A stretch of 64,000 nucleotides of DNA from NCBI GenBank assembly GCA_002453315.1, contig DKGO01000030.1, forward strand, positions 1 through 64,000, read 5' to 3'. The notes beneath the pieces were generated by a model that worked only from the letters and a program-made list of their open reading frames with translations, did no database searches and had not been told where the DNA came from. Made by a program: the position numbers and the translations under genes. Below are positions 20,061 to 28,922 of this stretch, in pieces (within the stretch, counting starts at the first letter, position 1; every line of letters begins with the position of its first letter). The stretch comes from Caryophanales bacterium UBA6768. Its GTDB lineage: Bacteria > Bacillota > Bacilli > Bacillales_D > Amphibacillaceae.

Positions 20061-20739
20061 ACCCGTATTCTCCTTGTGCTTCGTCTCGTACAATTATTCC
20101 ATTTTCAATTGCGATGACACGTTTCTTTACTGTATTCACAATTTCCTTACTATGTGTTGCCATGATGACAGTAGCACCCCTAGAATTAATCTCTTCTAAA
20201 ATCCGCATGATAGTCCATGAAGTTTCAGGATCCAAATTACCGGTAGGCTCATCAGCAATTATTATTTTAGGATGATTTGCAATTGCCCTTGCGATTGATA
20301 CCCTTTGTTGTTCTCCACCGGATAACTCATCGGGGATTGATCTTGCTTTGTTTTTCAACCCTACTAAGTCTAATACTTCCATTACCCTTTTACGAATTCT
20401 CCTAGGAGTGGCTTCAATTACTTCCAAAGCAAAAGCAACATTTTCGTAGACTGTTAGTTTTGGTAACAATTTAAAATCCTGAAAAACGACGCCAATATCA
20501 CGTCGTAAATAAGGAACTTCTTTATCTTTTAATGTAGTCGTATCTTGCCCTAATATGTGAATTGATCCACTTGATGCTTTTTCCTCTCTATACATCATTC
20601 TTATAAAAGTTGATTTTCCAGCGCCACTTGGCCCAACTATGTATACAAATTCTCCTTGTTCTATTTTAACATTAACCCCGTTTAATGCAGAGACTCCATT
20701 CGAGTAAGTCTTATGTACATTATCCATCGTTATTATCAT
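20050..20739 (-). CDS. ftsE: Cell division ATP-binding protein FtsE
   Basis: A 229-residue ABC ATPase with Walker A GPSGAGKST, Q-loop VVFQDFKLLP, signature LSGGEQQR and Walker B IIIADEPTGNLD. It pairs with FtsX, whose gene overlaps its 3' end. An AGGTGA ribosome site precedes ATG 20739. The 240 bp upstream, to cccB, hold the cccB terminator and presumably the ftsEX promoter. Confidence 0.96.
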   Translation of the reverse strand: MIITMDNVHKTYSNGVSALNGVNVKIEQGEFVYIVGPSGAGKSTFIRMMYREEKASSGSIHILGQDTTTLKDKEVPYLRRDIGVVFQDFKLLPKLTVYENVAFALEVIEATPRRIRKRVMEVLDLVGLKNKARSIPDELSGGEQQRVSIARAIANHPKIIIADEPTGNLDPETSWTIMRILEEINSRGATVIMATHSKEIVNTVKKRVIAIENGIIVRDEAQGEYGYEI

Positions 20740-20922
20740 TTACTAATCACCTTCATTACAGAGTTCTAGCTTACTAGAGTTTACATACTTCACTCATTAT
20801 CTTAACATATTTCAACAACTTTTTCGTTATAGAAATATTACAATTATATTTCATTTTGACTTATTATATGAAAACTTTACAGTATTCGACAATTTGTGGC
20901 AATATTTCAAAGAAAAACAAAA

Positions 20923-20963
20923 TAAAAAGACCTATTAACGTAAATGTCAATAGGTCTTTTTAA
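20923..20963 (-). terminator. Terminator of cccB
   Basis: AAAAAGACCTATT pairs perfectly with AATAGGTCTTTTT around a 12-nt loop, just downstream of cccB on the minus strand. Confidence 0.92.
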
Positions 20964-20980
20964 TATAATTTATCGTGTCA

Positions 20981-21301
20981 TTATTTATGTTCTGCTAACC
21001 AATCAGCTACTGCTTTAGCGTCATCACCTTTAATGATACCTGGAGGCATTGAACCTTGTCCATTCTCAATAATATCGAGAATTTCGTCTGCACTATGATC
21101 AGCACCAACTGTTTCTAATGATGGACCACCGCCACCAGCTAAGTCTGCTCCATGACAGCTAGAGCAGTTGTCTTTATAAATAGCTTCAGCAGCTGATGCA
21201 CCGTCGCCTGATCCTCCATCATTATCTGAAGAACCACCGCCACCACATGCTCCTAAAGCCAGAACAGAACCAAGGGCTAGTGCCATTAACCACTTCTTCA
21301 T
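20981..21301 (-). CDS. cccB: Cytochrome c-551-type lipoprotein
   Basis: A 106-residue membrane-anchored c-type cytochrome. It has a lipoprotein signal ([11 protein letters not shown], lipid Cys at residue 19), a Gly/Ser/Asp-rich linker, heme motif CSSCH and the axial Met in GSMPPGI. It would carry electrons from the bc complex to terminal acceptors outside the membrane, possibly including the CuA-containing reductase in this window. Its position between prfB and ftsE is as in B. subtilis. It is transcribed alone, with its own terminator. Confidence 0.93.
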   Translation of the reverse strand: MKKWLMALALGSVLALGACGGGGSSDNDGGSGDGASAAEAIYKDNCSSCHGADLAGGGGPSLETVGADHSADEILDIIENGQGSMPPGIIKGDDAKAVADWLAEHK

Positions 21302-21453
21302 ATAAACTCCCCCTTACATTATGTAATAATTGGCATATATCTATTATATCCTAATTTTATATTAATAAAACTGATTTTTGAAAAATTCATAATTTTGTCT
21401 TATTTACACATTATTATATTATTTGTCACAAATTTAACAAAAATATCGATCCT

Positions 21454-22555
21454 TTATTTAACTTTTGATCTTAGGTATGCATCAATAAATATATCTATAC
21501 TACCATCGATAACACCTTGGGCATTCCCTACTTCAATATTCGTCCGATGGTCCTTCACCATTGAGTAGGGATGGAAAATATAGGAACGAATTTGACTACC
21601 CCAGCCAATTTCTTTTTGCTCTCCGCGTTTTTTTTCTTTTTCTTCTTCTTGTTTTTCTATTTCAAGTTGATATAGTTTTGATTTCAACATTTTCATGGCT
21701 TGTTCACGATTTTTAATTTGGGAACGTTCTGATTGACAGTTAACAATAATATTTGTAGGTAAATGGGTAATTCTTACAGCTGAATCAGTCGTATTAACGT
21801 GCTGCCCACCAGCACCACTGGATCGATAAGTATCAATCTTGATATCCTCTGATTTAATTGTTATATCAACATCATTATCTATTTCTGGTGATACTTCACA
21901 TGAAACAAACGAAGTATGTCGTTTGCCTGAGGAATCAAATGGAGAAATTCTGACAAGTCGATGTACCCCTCTCTCAGATTTTAAATAACCATACACATTA
22001 TGTCCTTTGATCAGTAATGACACGTTTTTAACGCCAGCTTCATCACCTGCTAAATAGTTTAAAATCTCCACAGTGAAATTTTTACTTTCAGCCCAACGTT
22101 GAAACATTCTTAACAATATACTTGCCCAATCTTGGGACTCCGTGCCACCTGCTCCAGGATGTAATTCTAAAATTGCATTATTTTTGTCGTATGGTTCATT
22201 TAATAAAAGTTCTAGTTCAAACGATTCTACTTCCTCTTCAAGAGGGGGGATAGAACTTTCTATTTCACTCCATAACTGTTCATCATTTTCTTCCTTCACT
22301 AATTCATACATTACTTCAATATCATCAGTTTGGGATATTAATTTCTCAAAGGAATTCACCTGTCCTTTTATTGCATTTAACTCATTAATCACTTGTTGGG
22401 CTTTATCGTGCTCATCCCAAAAGTCACTTTGTGCCATTTTATTTTCTAGTTTTTTTATTGACGTTTTTTTTGCCTCTAAGTCAAAGAGACCCCCTAAAGT
22501 CTGACAATCTCTCGGATAACTTATCAATTCGTTGTTTTATTTCAATCATATCCAT
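21454..22555 (-). CDS. prfB: Peptide chain release factor 2 (programmed +1 frameshift)
   Basis: RF2 frees finished proteins at UGA and UAA. The gene starts at ATG 22555 behind GAGGTG. After 24 codons it meets an in-frame TGA at 22483-22481 inside AGGGGGTCTCTTTGAC, the classic autoregulatory +1 slip site (internal Shine-Dalgarno, CTT slip codon, TGA). Skipping one base joins it to the long frame, giving 366 residues. The main part has the SPF codon-recognition tripeptide ([10 protein letters not shown]) and the catalytic GGQ ([11 protein letters not shown]). It is 39 nt after secA. Confidence 0.97.
22481..22496 (-). promoter_or_regulatory. prfB programmed frameshift signal
   Basis: AGGGGGTCTCTTTGAC combines an internal anti-ribosome pairing site (AGGGGG), the slippery CTT and the TGA stop. 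When RF2 is scarce the ribosome shifts +1 and makes RF2; when it is abundant, translation ends after 24 codons. Confidence 0.95.
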
Positions 22556-22594
22556 TAATTGAAACACCTCTTAATCCAGAATAAAATCTCAATA

Positions 22595-25108
22595 TTACTT
22601 ACCATGACAATGCTTATATTTTTTCCCACTACCACAAGGACATGGCTCGTTTCGACCTACGTTTTCTTTTTTAACATAAGGTTTACGTGATTTTTTTGAA
22701 GCATTTTGATCCCCGGAAACTGCTTTAGTATCCTTTGCAACAGCCTCACGTTGCAAGTTTTGTCGAATTTCAGCCTTCATGATATATTTGGCAGTTTCCT
22801 CTTCTATACCTTCAATCATTGCTTCAAACATGTTAAAGCCTTCCATTTGGTATTCCCTTAGGGGATCATTTTGGCCATAAGCCCTTAAATGTATACCTTG
22901 CCGTAGTTGATCCATTTGGTCGATATGATCCATCCACTTACGATCAACATTTCTTAATAAAATCACTTTTTCAAATTCGCGCATTTGCTCTGAGCCTAGT
23001 TCTTCTTCCTTTTCATCATACCTATTGTTTACCTTTTCCATAATTAAATCTACCATTTCTTCAGGCTCTTTATCTTTTAACATATTTTCAGAAATGTCAT
23101 CATGTTCTAAAAGATTGCCACGGATATATTCAACAATGGTTTGATATTCCCAACGTTCTTCATCCTCATGTTGCGTATGAGTTGAAATAATCCGTTCTAA
23201 CGTTGATTTAATCATATCCTCAATAATGTCTCGCAACGTGTCATCTGAATAAATTACTTCGTGTCGTTGCTTATATATGATTTCACGTTGCTCACGAAGT
23301 ACATCGTCATAGGACAAAACAGTTTTACGTGCATCAAAATTATTTCCTTCCACTCTTTTTTGGGCAGACTCAACAGCCCTTGAAACCATTTTACTTTCAA
23401 TCGGCTGTGTATCGTCCATTCCTAACCTTTCCATCATCGTTTTTAAATTATCTGATCCAAAACGACGCATCAATTCATCTTCCATCGATAAATAAAATTG
23501 CGACATGCCTGGATCCCCTTGACGTCCAGAACGTCCTCTTAACTGATTATCGATCCGTCTTGATTCGTGACGTTCAGTTCCAATAACGGCTAAACCACCT
23601 AGTTCAATGACACCTTCACCTAATTTAATATCTGTTCCACGTCCAGCCATATTAGTGGCTATCGTGACCGCACCCCTTTGGCCGGCATTTTCTATAATTT
23701 CTGCTTCACGATAATGATTTTTGGCATTTAAGACATCATGTTTTATTCGTGCTTTTTTTAAAAGGTCAGAAATGACCTCCGAAGTTTCAACAGCAACTGT
23801 TCCTACTAATACTGGTTGTCCTTTCTCATGACGTTCTTTAATTTCATTGACAACGGATTGAAATTTACCATTTATTGATTTATAAATCATGTCAGCTCTA
23901 TCATCACGAACGATAGGTTTGTTTGTCGGAATGGCAATAACATCCATATTATAAATATTTCTAAATTCTTCCTCTTCAGTTTTAGCTGTTCCAGTCATAC
24001 CGGCTAGTTTATTATACATCCGGAAAAAGTTTTGAAATGTAATGGATGCTAATGTCATACTTTCATTTTGAATTTGTAATCTTTCTTTCGCCTCGATTGC
24101 TTGATGCAATCCATCACTATATCTTCTCCCTTTCATCAGACGGCCAGTAAATTGGTCAACAATAACAACTTCTCCATCCTCGATGACATAGTCTGTATCA
24201 CGATGCATTGATGCATGGGCTTTTAGTGCCTGATTAATATGATGTGTTAAAGATACATTATTTAAATCAAACAAGTTTTCAATTCCAAAAAAATTTTCCG
24301 CTTTATTAATTCCTTGTTCAGTTAGTTGAACACCTTTAGTTTTCTCATCAAAGGTATAATCTTCCTCTTTTTTTAAAGTGGTGACAAATGTGTTTGCTTG
24401 AATATATAAATCAGCGGATTTTTGCGCACTACCTGAAATAATAAGTGGTGTTCTTGCTTCATCAATTAAAATCGAATCCACTTCGTCAATAATGGCATAA
24501 TTTAGGCCATTTTGAACGATTTGCTCTTTATAGAGCACCATATTATCGCGCAAATAGTCGAAACCAAATTCATTATTTGTACCGTACGTAATGTCACACT
24601 CATAAGCTTCTATTTTCTCTTCCTTTGATTTGCCAGTGATATTTAACCCAACAGTTAACCCTAAAAAGGAAAATAATTGACCCATTTCAGTCGCATCACG
24701 TTCCGCCAAATATTCATTAACGGTAATAATGTGAACACCTTTTTCAGCAATGGCATTTAAATATGCAGGCATTGTTGAAGCTAATGTCTTACCTTCACCA
24801 GTTTTCATTTCTGCTATATTTCCTTGATGCAATACAATAGCCCCTATTAATTGCACATTAAATGGTCTCATTTTTAGTACTCGTTTTGAAGCTTCTCTAA
24901 CAGTTGCATAGGCTTCAACAAGTAAATCTTCTAACGTTTCTCCATTTTTAAATCGCTCTTTAAAATTTTCTGTTTTTTGTTGTAATTGTTCATCAGAAAG
25001 CTTTTCAAACTCCAGCTCTAACGCCTCTATTTGATCAACCGTTTTTTGAATTTGATTTAATTGTCTTTGATTGCCACTTCCAATTAATCTTTTCAATAAT
25101 CCAACCAT
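22595..25108 (-). CDS. secA: Preprotein translocase ATPase SecA
   Basis: SecA drives protein export through SecYEG. The 837-residue length is normal for Bacillus. Visible motifs are Walker A ([11 protein letters not shown]), DEVD in [32 protein letters not shown], the helicase region [12 protein letters not shown] and [11 protein letters not shown], and the zinc-binding SecB-interacting tail [13 protein letters not shown]. It is directly upstream of prfB, as in B. subtilis, and the two are probably one operon. Confidence 0.98.
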   Translation of the reverse strand: MVGLLKRLIGSGNQRQLNQIQKTVDQIEALELEFEKLSDEQLQQKTENFKERFKNGETLEDLLVEAYATVREASKRVLKMRPFNVQLIGAIVLHQGNIAEMKTGEGKTLASTMPAYLNAIAEKGVHIITVNEYLAERDATEMGQLFSFLGLTVGLNITGKSKEEKIEAYECDITYGTNNEFGFDYLRDNMVLYKEQIVQNGLNYAIIDEVDSILIDEARTPLIISGSAQKSADLYIQANTFVTTLKKEEDYTFDEKTKGVQLTEQGINKAENFFGIENLFDLNNVSLTHHINQALKAHASMHRDTDYVIEDGEVVIVDQFTGRLMKGRRYSDGLHQAIEAKERLQIQNESMTLASITFQNFFRMYNKLAGMTGTAKTEEEEFRNIYNMDVIAIPTNKPIVRDDRADMIYKSINGKFQSVVNEIKERHEKGQPVLVGTVAVETSEVISDLLKKARIKHDVLNAKNHYREAEIIENAGQRGAVTIATNMAGRGTDIKLGEGVIELGGLAVIGTERHESRRIDNQLRGRSGRQGDPGMSQFYLSMEDELMRRFGSDNLKTMMERLGMDDTQPIESKMVSRAVESAQKRVEGNNFDARKTVLSYDDVLREQREIIYKQRHEVIYSDDTLRDIIEDMIKSTLERIISTHTQHEDEERWEYQTIVEYIRGNLLEHDDISENMLKDKEPEEMVDLIMEKVNNRYDEKEEELGSEQMREFEKVILLRNVDRKWMDHIDQMDQLRQGIHLRAYGQNDPLREYQMEGFNMFEAMIEGIEEETAKYIMKAEIRQNLQREAVAKDTKAVSGDQNASKKSRKPYVKKENVGRNEPCPCGSGKKYKHCHGK

Positions 25109-25230
25109 TTAAAACGCTCCCTAAATCTTTCCTTTTATAATACTTTCCATCATTTATCATAACACTATTCGAATAAAGATGACAACCCGAGACTTACTAT
25201 AATAACAATTAATTACAGTAGTCCCAAAAT

Positions 25231-25262
25231 TAAAAGAGTAGTAGAGGATTACTACTCTTTTT
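25231..25262 (-). terminator. Terminator upstream of secA
   Basis: A perfect 12-bp stem, AAAAGAGTAGTA with TACTACTCTTTT, surrounds a 6-nt loop. It follows the 52-residue ORF on the minus strand and separates it from secA. Confidence 0.9.
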
Positions 25263-25309
25263 AATTTTAGTTTAATTGAGGCTAATGTTGTGGGGTGTTC
25301 ATGTAGTCA

Positions 25310-25468
25310 TTAATGGTATTTATTTCCTCCTTCTAAATCTTTTTGTTTCAATTGTAATTCTGTAATGAGATAATTCGTTCTAGCCACCATTTTTATTAGT
25401 TGGTATACAGTATCTTCTTGCCGATTAACTTTTTCAATTAATTCTTTTAAGGTTACGTCTTCACTCAT
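25310..25468 (-). CDS. Small protein of 52 residues, unknown
   Basis: An open frame starting MSEDVTLKELIEKVNRQE and ending LEGGNKYH. It has a strong ribosome site (GGAGGGT) at the right distance from ATG 25468 and its own terminator at 25231-25262. The sequence is highly charged and predicted helical, with Leu/Ile spacing that could form a short coiled coil. The hydrophilic make-up and good gene signals argue for a real gene, but I do not recognise the family. It lies between hpf and secA, where B. subtilis has no gene that I recall. Confidence 0.6.
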   Translation of the reverse strand: MSEDVTLKELIEKVNRQEDTVYQLIKMVARTNYLITELQLKQKDLEGGNKYH

Positions 25469-25839
25469 GGTAACCCTCCATTCTTACGTTTGTTTTCTTT
25501 ATTTATACCATAAGGTTATCAAAAAAGACGAATGCTGATTTTTTAATTTTAATTTATCAATTTTATATAATTCACTTTAAATTGGAATTTTTTAAACAAA
25601 AAGTTGATTAATTCTATTTTTTAACGACAATTAATGGTCCGTTTTTACAAATTAGTATATCGTTCTACAAAATTCGACAAACTGATAATTCATGATACTA
25701 TTTTGCTTTTAATTTCAATATTTAAACCTTGTTTGATGAATGGTTTCGCTAAATGACTTAAAGTATATAAATGTACTTGCATTCACTATTTCGGGCACAC
25801 ATGTGGCATCTGTTTAAATGTCACTTCATTCGACAATTT
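25469..25839. other. Intergenic region, little recognisable
   Basis: About 370 bp of AT-rich sequence between the 52-residue ORF and the hpf terminator. It presumably carries the promoter of the small ORF (a GGTATAAAT stretch lies near 25509). There is a weak inverted pair GTGGCAT/ATGTCAC at 25804-25824. I see no coding potential. Confidence 0.4.
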
Positions 25840-25873
25840 AAAAGGCCGTATTTTCAATAAAATACGACCTACA
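25840..25873 (-). terminator. Terminator of hpf
   Basis: On the minus strand AGGTCGTATTTT pairs with AAAATACGGCCT around a short loop, followed by TTTT. It lies just past the hpf stop codon. Confidence 0.9.
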
Positions 25874-25892
25874 CTCTTTTAACATTTTAAAT

Positions 25893-26444
25893 TTAATTAG
25901 TTGGTTCAATCAAACCATATTTTCCATCTTTACGTTTGTATACAACATTTGTATCATTTGTTTCAGCGTTTGTATAGACAAAAAAGTTATGACCTAACAT
26001 ATCCATCTGTAGGATAGCCTCTTCAGAATCCATTGGTTTTAAATTAAATCGTTTAGTTCGAACAATTTCAATTTCATCTGAATCTAATTCTGCTTGTGTC
26101 GCCTCTTTTTCAAGTTCCGCGAAAATATGTTTTGCTGCACCTTTTTGACGGAACTTACGATTTACTTTTGTTTTGTATTTTCTAATTTGTCTTTCTAGTT
26201 TGTCAACAACTAAGTCAATTGCTGCGTATAAATCTGCATGTCCTTCCTCGGCTCTTAACAACAAATCCTTCATTGAAATGGTTACTTCAATTTGCTGTTC
26301 ATCATTATAGACACTTAGGTTCACATGAACATCAGATGTCGGCGGTGTATCAAAGTATCTTTTTAACTTATTAATCTTTTTTTCCACGTATTCACGTATT
26401 GGATCTGTCACCTCAATATTTTCACCACGAATGTTGTACTTCAT
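25893..26444 (-). CDS. hpf: Ribosome hibernation promoting factor, long form
   Basis: A 183-residue protein that pairs ribosomes into inactive 100S dimers in stationary phase. The N-terminal 100 residues are the S30AE domain (MKYNIRGENIEVTDPIREYVEKK) that binds the decoding centre. A linker and the C-terminal dimerisation domain (LKPMDSEEAILQMDMLGHNFFVY) make it the long form typical of Firmicutes. It sits between secA and the fli genes, as yvyD does in B. subtilis. Ribosome site AGGAGGAC precedes ATG 26444. Confidence 0.96.
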   Translation of the reverse strand: MKYNIRGENIEVTDPIREYVEKKINKLKRYFDTPPTSDVHVNLSVYNDEQQIEVTISMKDLLLRAEEGHADLYAAIDLVVDKLERQIRKYKTKVNRKFRQKGAAKHIFAELEKEATQAELDSDEIEIVRTKRFNLKPMDSEEAILQMDMLGHNFFVYTNAETNDTNVVYKRKDGKYGLIEPTN

Positions 26445-27058
26445 ATAAGTGTCCTCCTTTTATCTTTATACTTAATATTATACTATGTTTTATCTTTATT
26501 TCCTATTTAAATAAAACAAGTATAATAAGTATTACTATATAGCGTATCATGACAGGAATGGATTTGAAAGTACTATACTCTTAAACACCATTTGTTGAAA
26601 AAAAGACCCCTTATGGTTATCGCAGATAATAAAACGCCCTACAGAATTCACAAAATATTCATTTTGTGTGAATTTACATAAAGGGGATTGCTCGTATATT
26701 TCAAAGGATTTTTTTAGGCAAAGAGAAAACCACGCCGTTGGGTTGTGACCAAAAGGGTGGTTCTCAAAAATAAAAACTTTTTGTGACAACCATCGCCTGT
26801 ACGGCTGGGGCTGCTGGAGGGAGGATTACACTCCTTCCCCTTTTCTTATCTATATCCATATTAACGTAATTTTCAACCAAATTATCTATTTACAAGTCAA
26901 TCTGATTTCGGCTTTCCATCAATTCATCACTAAAAGAAGACCCCAATGGGGATTGCTAGTAGTGATGAAAATAAAATTATGGAATGACAGGATTTAAATG
27001 GATTATAAAAAGCATCGTAATAAATGGATTGTTTGAACGCCGCTTTATTACGATACTT
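26445..27058. other. Intergenic region with structured and repeat-like elements
   Basis: More than 600 bp without a convincing gene. An 80-codon frame at 26547-26789 (minus) has no good ribosome site and spans a large inverted repeat, so I do not call it a gene. The region holds nested hairpins at 26598-26692, a GC-rich scrap at 26790-26830 resembling the element near 16880, and a hairpin at 26923-26969 that copies the fliT terminator. It looks like accumulated insertion scars. Confidence 0.5.
26923..26969. repeat. Hairpin duplicating the fliT terminator
   Basis: TTCATCACTA (26923-26932) pairs with TAGTGATGAA (26960-26969), with an inner CCCC-AAT-GGGG stem. Bases 26923-26957 match about 30 of 35 bases at 28065-28099, the terminator of fliT. 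The two copies, in the same orientation, bracket the Abi gene. Confidence 0.7.
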
Positions 27059-27929
27059 TTATATTGTTTCTAAAATGTTTCTCCAGTTTTCAGGAAAACC
27101 TAATTGAGTAATATCTACCTGTTCATACTCCTCAACAAGTGCTGAAATATTTGTTATTAGTGTTTTTGTTAATATTTTGTCATTTAAAATTTTACAAATA
27201 ACATAAATAGCGCTAAAAGTAGTATTACCATACCTTATTTTCTTTCGATCCGCTTTTGATAATTTAAAATGAATAGGTAAATGTCTATTATATAACCTAC
27301 CAAAATGCGCACAGATATTTCTTAATGTGGATAGAGCATACAACCAGTTTCTAATAAAAAAACGATTGTTATTATAAGAATCTGCAATATCATCTTGATC
27401 ATCATCTTTTAAGTTCGAGTAGATTTTGGATAGTAAACTAAATGAGGTAACTTCAATAACGACCCAAATAGGGAATATAGATTCATATTTTTCCTGATGA
27501 TGAATAATGAACAGTTCTTTACTTCTATTTATTTCATCTTTAATCTGACGTGTCATATCATTGAAATAGTCTTCATTTTTAAAGTTAAATACATCTAGGT
27601 GTGGTGTTGAACCATATTTATGGGCTAAGTAATAGGATTTTAGTACGAAAGGAAATTTCAATTTGCTCCAATGAAGATAATAGTTCTAAGCGTAATTTTC
27701 TATCAAATTCATATAAATTATATATTTGATTAAATGATGCATCTTCATGGAATACATTATCTTTCTTCAAGGTTAAAGTATAGGCACTAAAACGATAATA
27801 ATTAATTTTACTAAGTATAGTTATAGCAGATGCTTCATCTTCTATGACCAACCTACGTTTTTTAAATAATTCGATTTGTTCTACATAAGTTTTTGGTTGT
27901 TTAATATGGATTTTATCATCGTTTCCCAT
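27059..27929 (-). pseudogene. Abi_2 (AbiD/AbiF) abortive infection protein, frameshifted
   Basis: Two overlapping frames together make one Abi_2 family protein. Codons from ATG 27929 (AGGAGG upstream) run MGNDDKIHIKQPKTYVEQIE through INYYRFSAYTL and YEFDRKLR to EISFRTKI. One extra base near 27643 then shifts the frame, and homology continues as YYLAHKYGSTPHLD to the stop at 27059. The second part holds the HEPN-type R-x4-H motif (RNICAH), the catalytic signature of many RNase toxins. Abi proteins block phage growth, usually by halting the infected cell. It may be a recent pseudogene, a phase-off state or a sequencing error. It is flanked by copies of the fliT terminator, consistent with insertion there. 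Confidence 0.8.
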
Positions 27930-28064
27930 AAAGTGCCTCCTCACCTAGATATAAAAAGTCCCACCATGGTACGCATTATTAAGAGGCGTGGTGGGTTCTG
28001 TTACTAATATTATATGCTGTATCTTTAATTTTGTCTATACAAATGTTTAATAACTACATCTAAT

Positions 28065-28103
28065 TTCTTCACTAAAAGAACACCCCAATGGGCATTCTTT
28101 TAT
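28065..28103 (-). terminator. Terminator of the flaG-fliD-fliS-fliT operon
   Basis: On the minus strand AAAAGAATGCCC-ATT-GGGGTGTTCTTTT forms a stem with one internal mismatch and a T-rich end. It overlaps the fliT stop region. A second copy lies at 26923-26957. Confidence 0.8.
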
Positions 28104-28453
28104 TGTTTACTATCTAGGTAAACACCATCTGTTGTCTCAGTCTCACCATAAGGATTAATATAGGATAAGTTGGATGATTTATTTTTCTTTAATTGTACTA
28201 TGTCTTTTTTCACATTCGTCAGTAAAATTTCCATTGACTTTTGGATTTCTTCATTTATTTTTACAATCTTTTGACCGATTAACTTTTCTTCATCTGTATA
28301 TGGTCCCTTGATATCTTTTATAAGATTTTCACGTTCGTTAATTAATTCGTTTACTTTGGGTAACGCTTCATCGCGGTTTGTACGGTTAATTGATTCGCTC
28401 AGTTTTTTTAATTCAACAGATACATCGTACAATTTTAGTAAATGACCTGTCAT
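28100..28453 (-). CDS. fliT: Flagellar protein FliT
   Basis: A 117-residue charged, helical protein directly after fliS, overlapping it by 4 bp (ATGA). FliT-type proteins are export chaperones for the filament cap FliD. Primary sequence in this family is weakly conserved, so the call rests mostly on position, size and composition (MTGHLLKLYDVSVELKKLSE). It is the last gene of the operon, followed at once by a terminator. A link to the adjacent Abi gene is unlikely. Confidence 0.75.
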   Translation of the reverse strand: MTGHLLKLYDVSVELKKLSESINRTNRDEALPKVNELINERENLIKDIKGPYTDEEKLIGQKIVKINEEIQKSMEILLTNVKKDIVQLKKNKSSNLSYINPYGETETTDGVYLDSKQ

Positions 28454-28848
28454 ACTTGAGCTCCTTGAACATATTTCCCTTTTAATTCTTGTTTCATCAT
28501 TTCTTTCCAGGTATCCCTAAAATCAATGACAAACTCCAAAGCTGTTTCCATATAGCTTGTTTCATTTTTTATATTTCCTTCAGTTAGTTGAAAATTGATA
28601 AATTCATAAATAGGTAGCATCTGTTCGGAAATTTCTATCTCTGGATCTAACGTTAACATTAGCTCCTGAATAATATTTTGTGCCTTTTGAATGTTGATAT
28701 TTTTACTTTCATAGTTATCTCCATCAAGATCCTTTATAGCTTGCTTGATAAACTTAACACAGCCGTTGTAAAGCATTAATGTTAATTGTGGTCCAGATGC
28801 CGTTTGTACTGCATTATCTTGGTATGCTTGTAGTTGTTTAGTTATCAT
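28450..28848 (-). CDS. fliS: Flagellin export chaperone FliS
   Basis: A 132-residue helical chaperone that holds flagellin unfolded before export and, in Bacillus, cooperates with the FliW/CsrA switch. The opening (QLQAYQDNAVQTASGPQLTLMLYNGCVKFI) is the standard FliS pattern. ATG 28854 lies too close to the AGGAGC ribosome site, so ATG 28848 is preferred. fliS is present although hag, the gene of its client, is not in this cluster. Confidence 0.95.
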   Translation of the reverse strand: MITKQLQAYQDNAVQTASGPQLTLMLYNGCVKFIKQAIKDLDGDNYESKNINIQKAQNIIQELMLTLDPEIEISEQMLPIYEFINFQLTEGNIKNETSYMETALEFVIDFRDTWKEMMKQELKGKYVQGAQV

Positions 28849-28922
28849 TGTCATCAGCTCCTATACCTCAATACCCGATATTTTAAAATCATCGAAAGAA
28901 AATATATGAAAATCCTATTTTG

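Noticed and set aside
26547..26789. 80-codon frame between hpf and the Abi gene
   Set aside because: No ribosome site, it crosses a large inverted repeat, and composition is not gene-like. I treat it as chance within an insertion scar.
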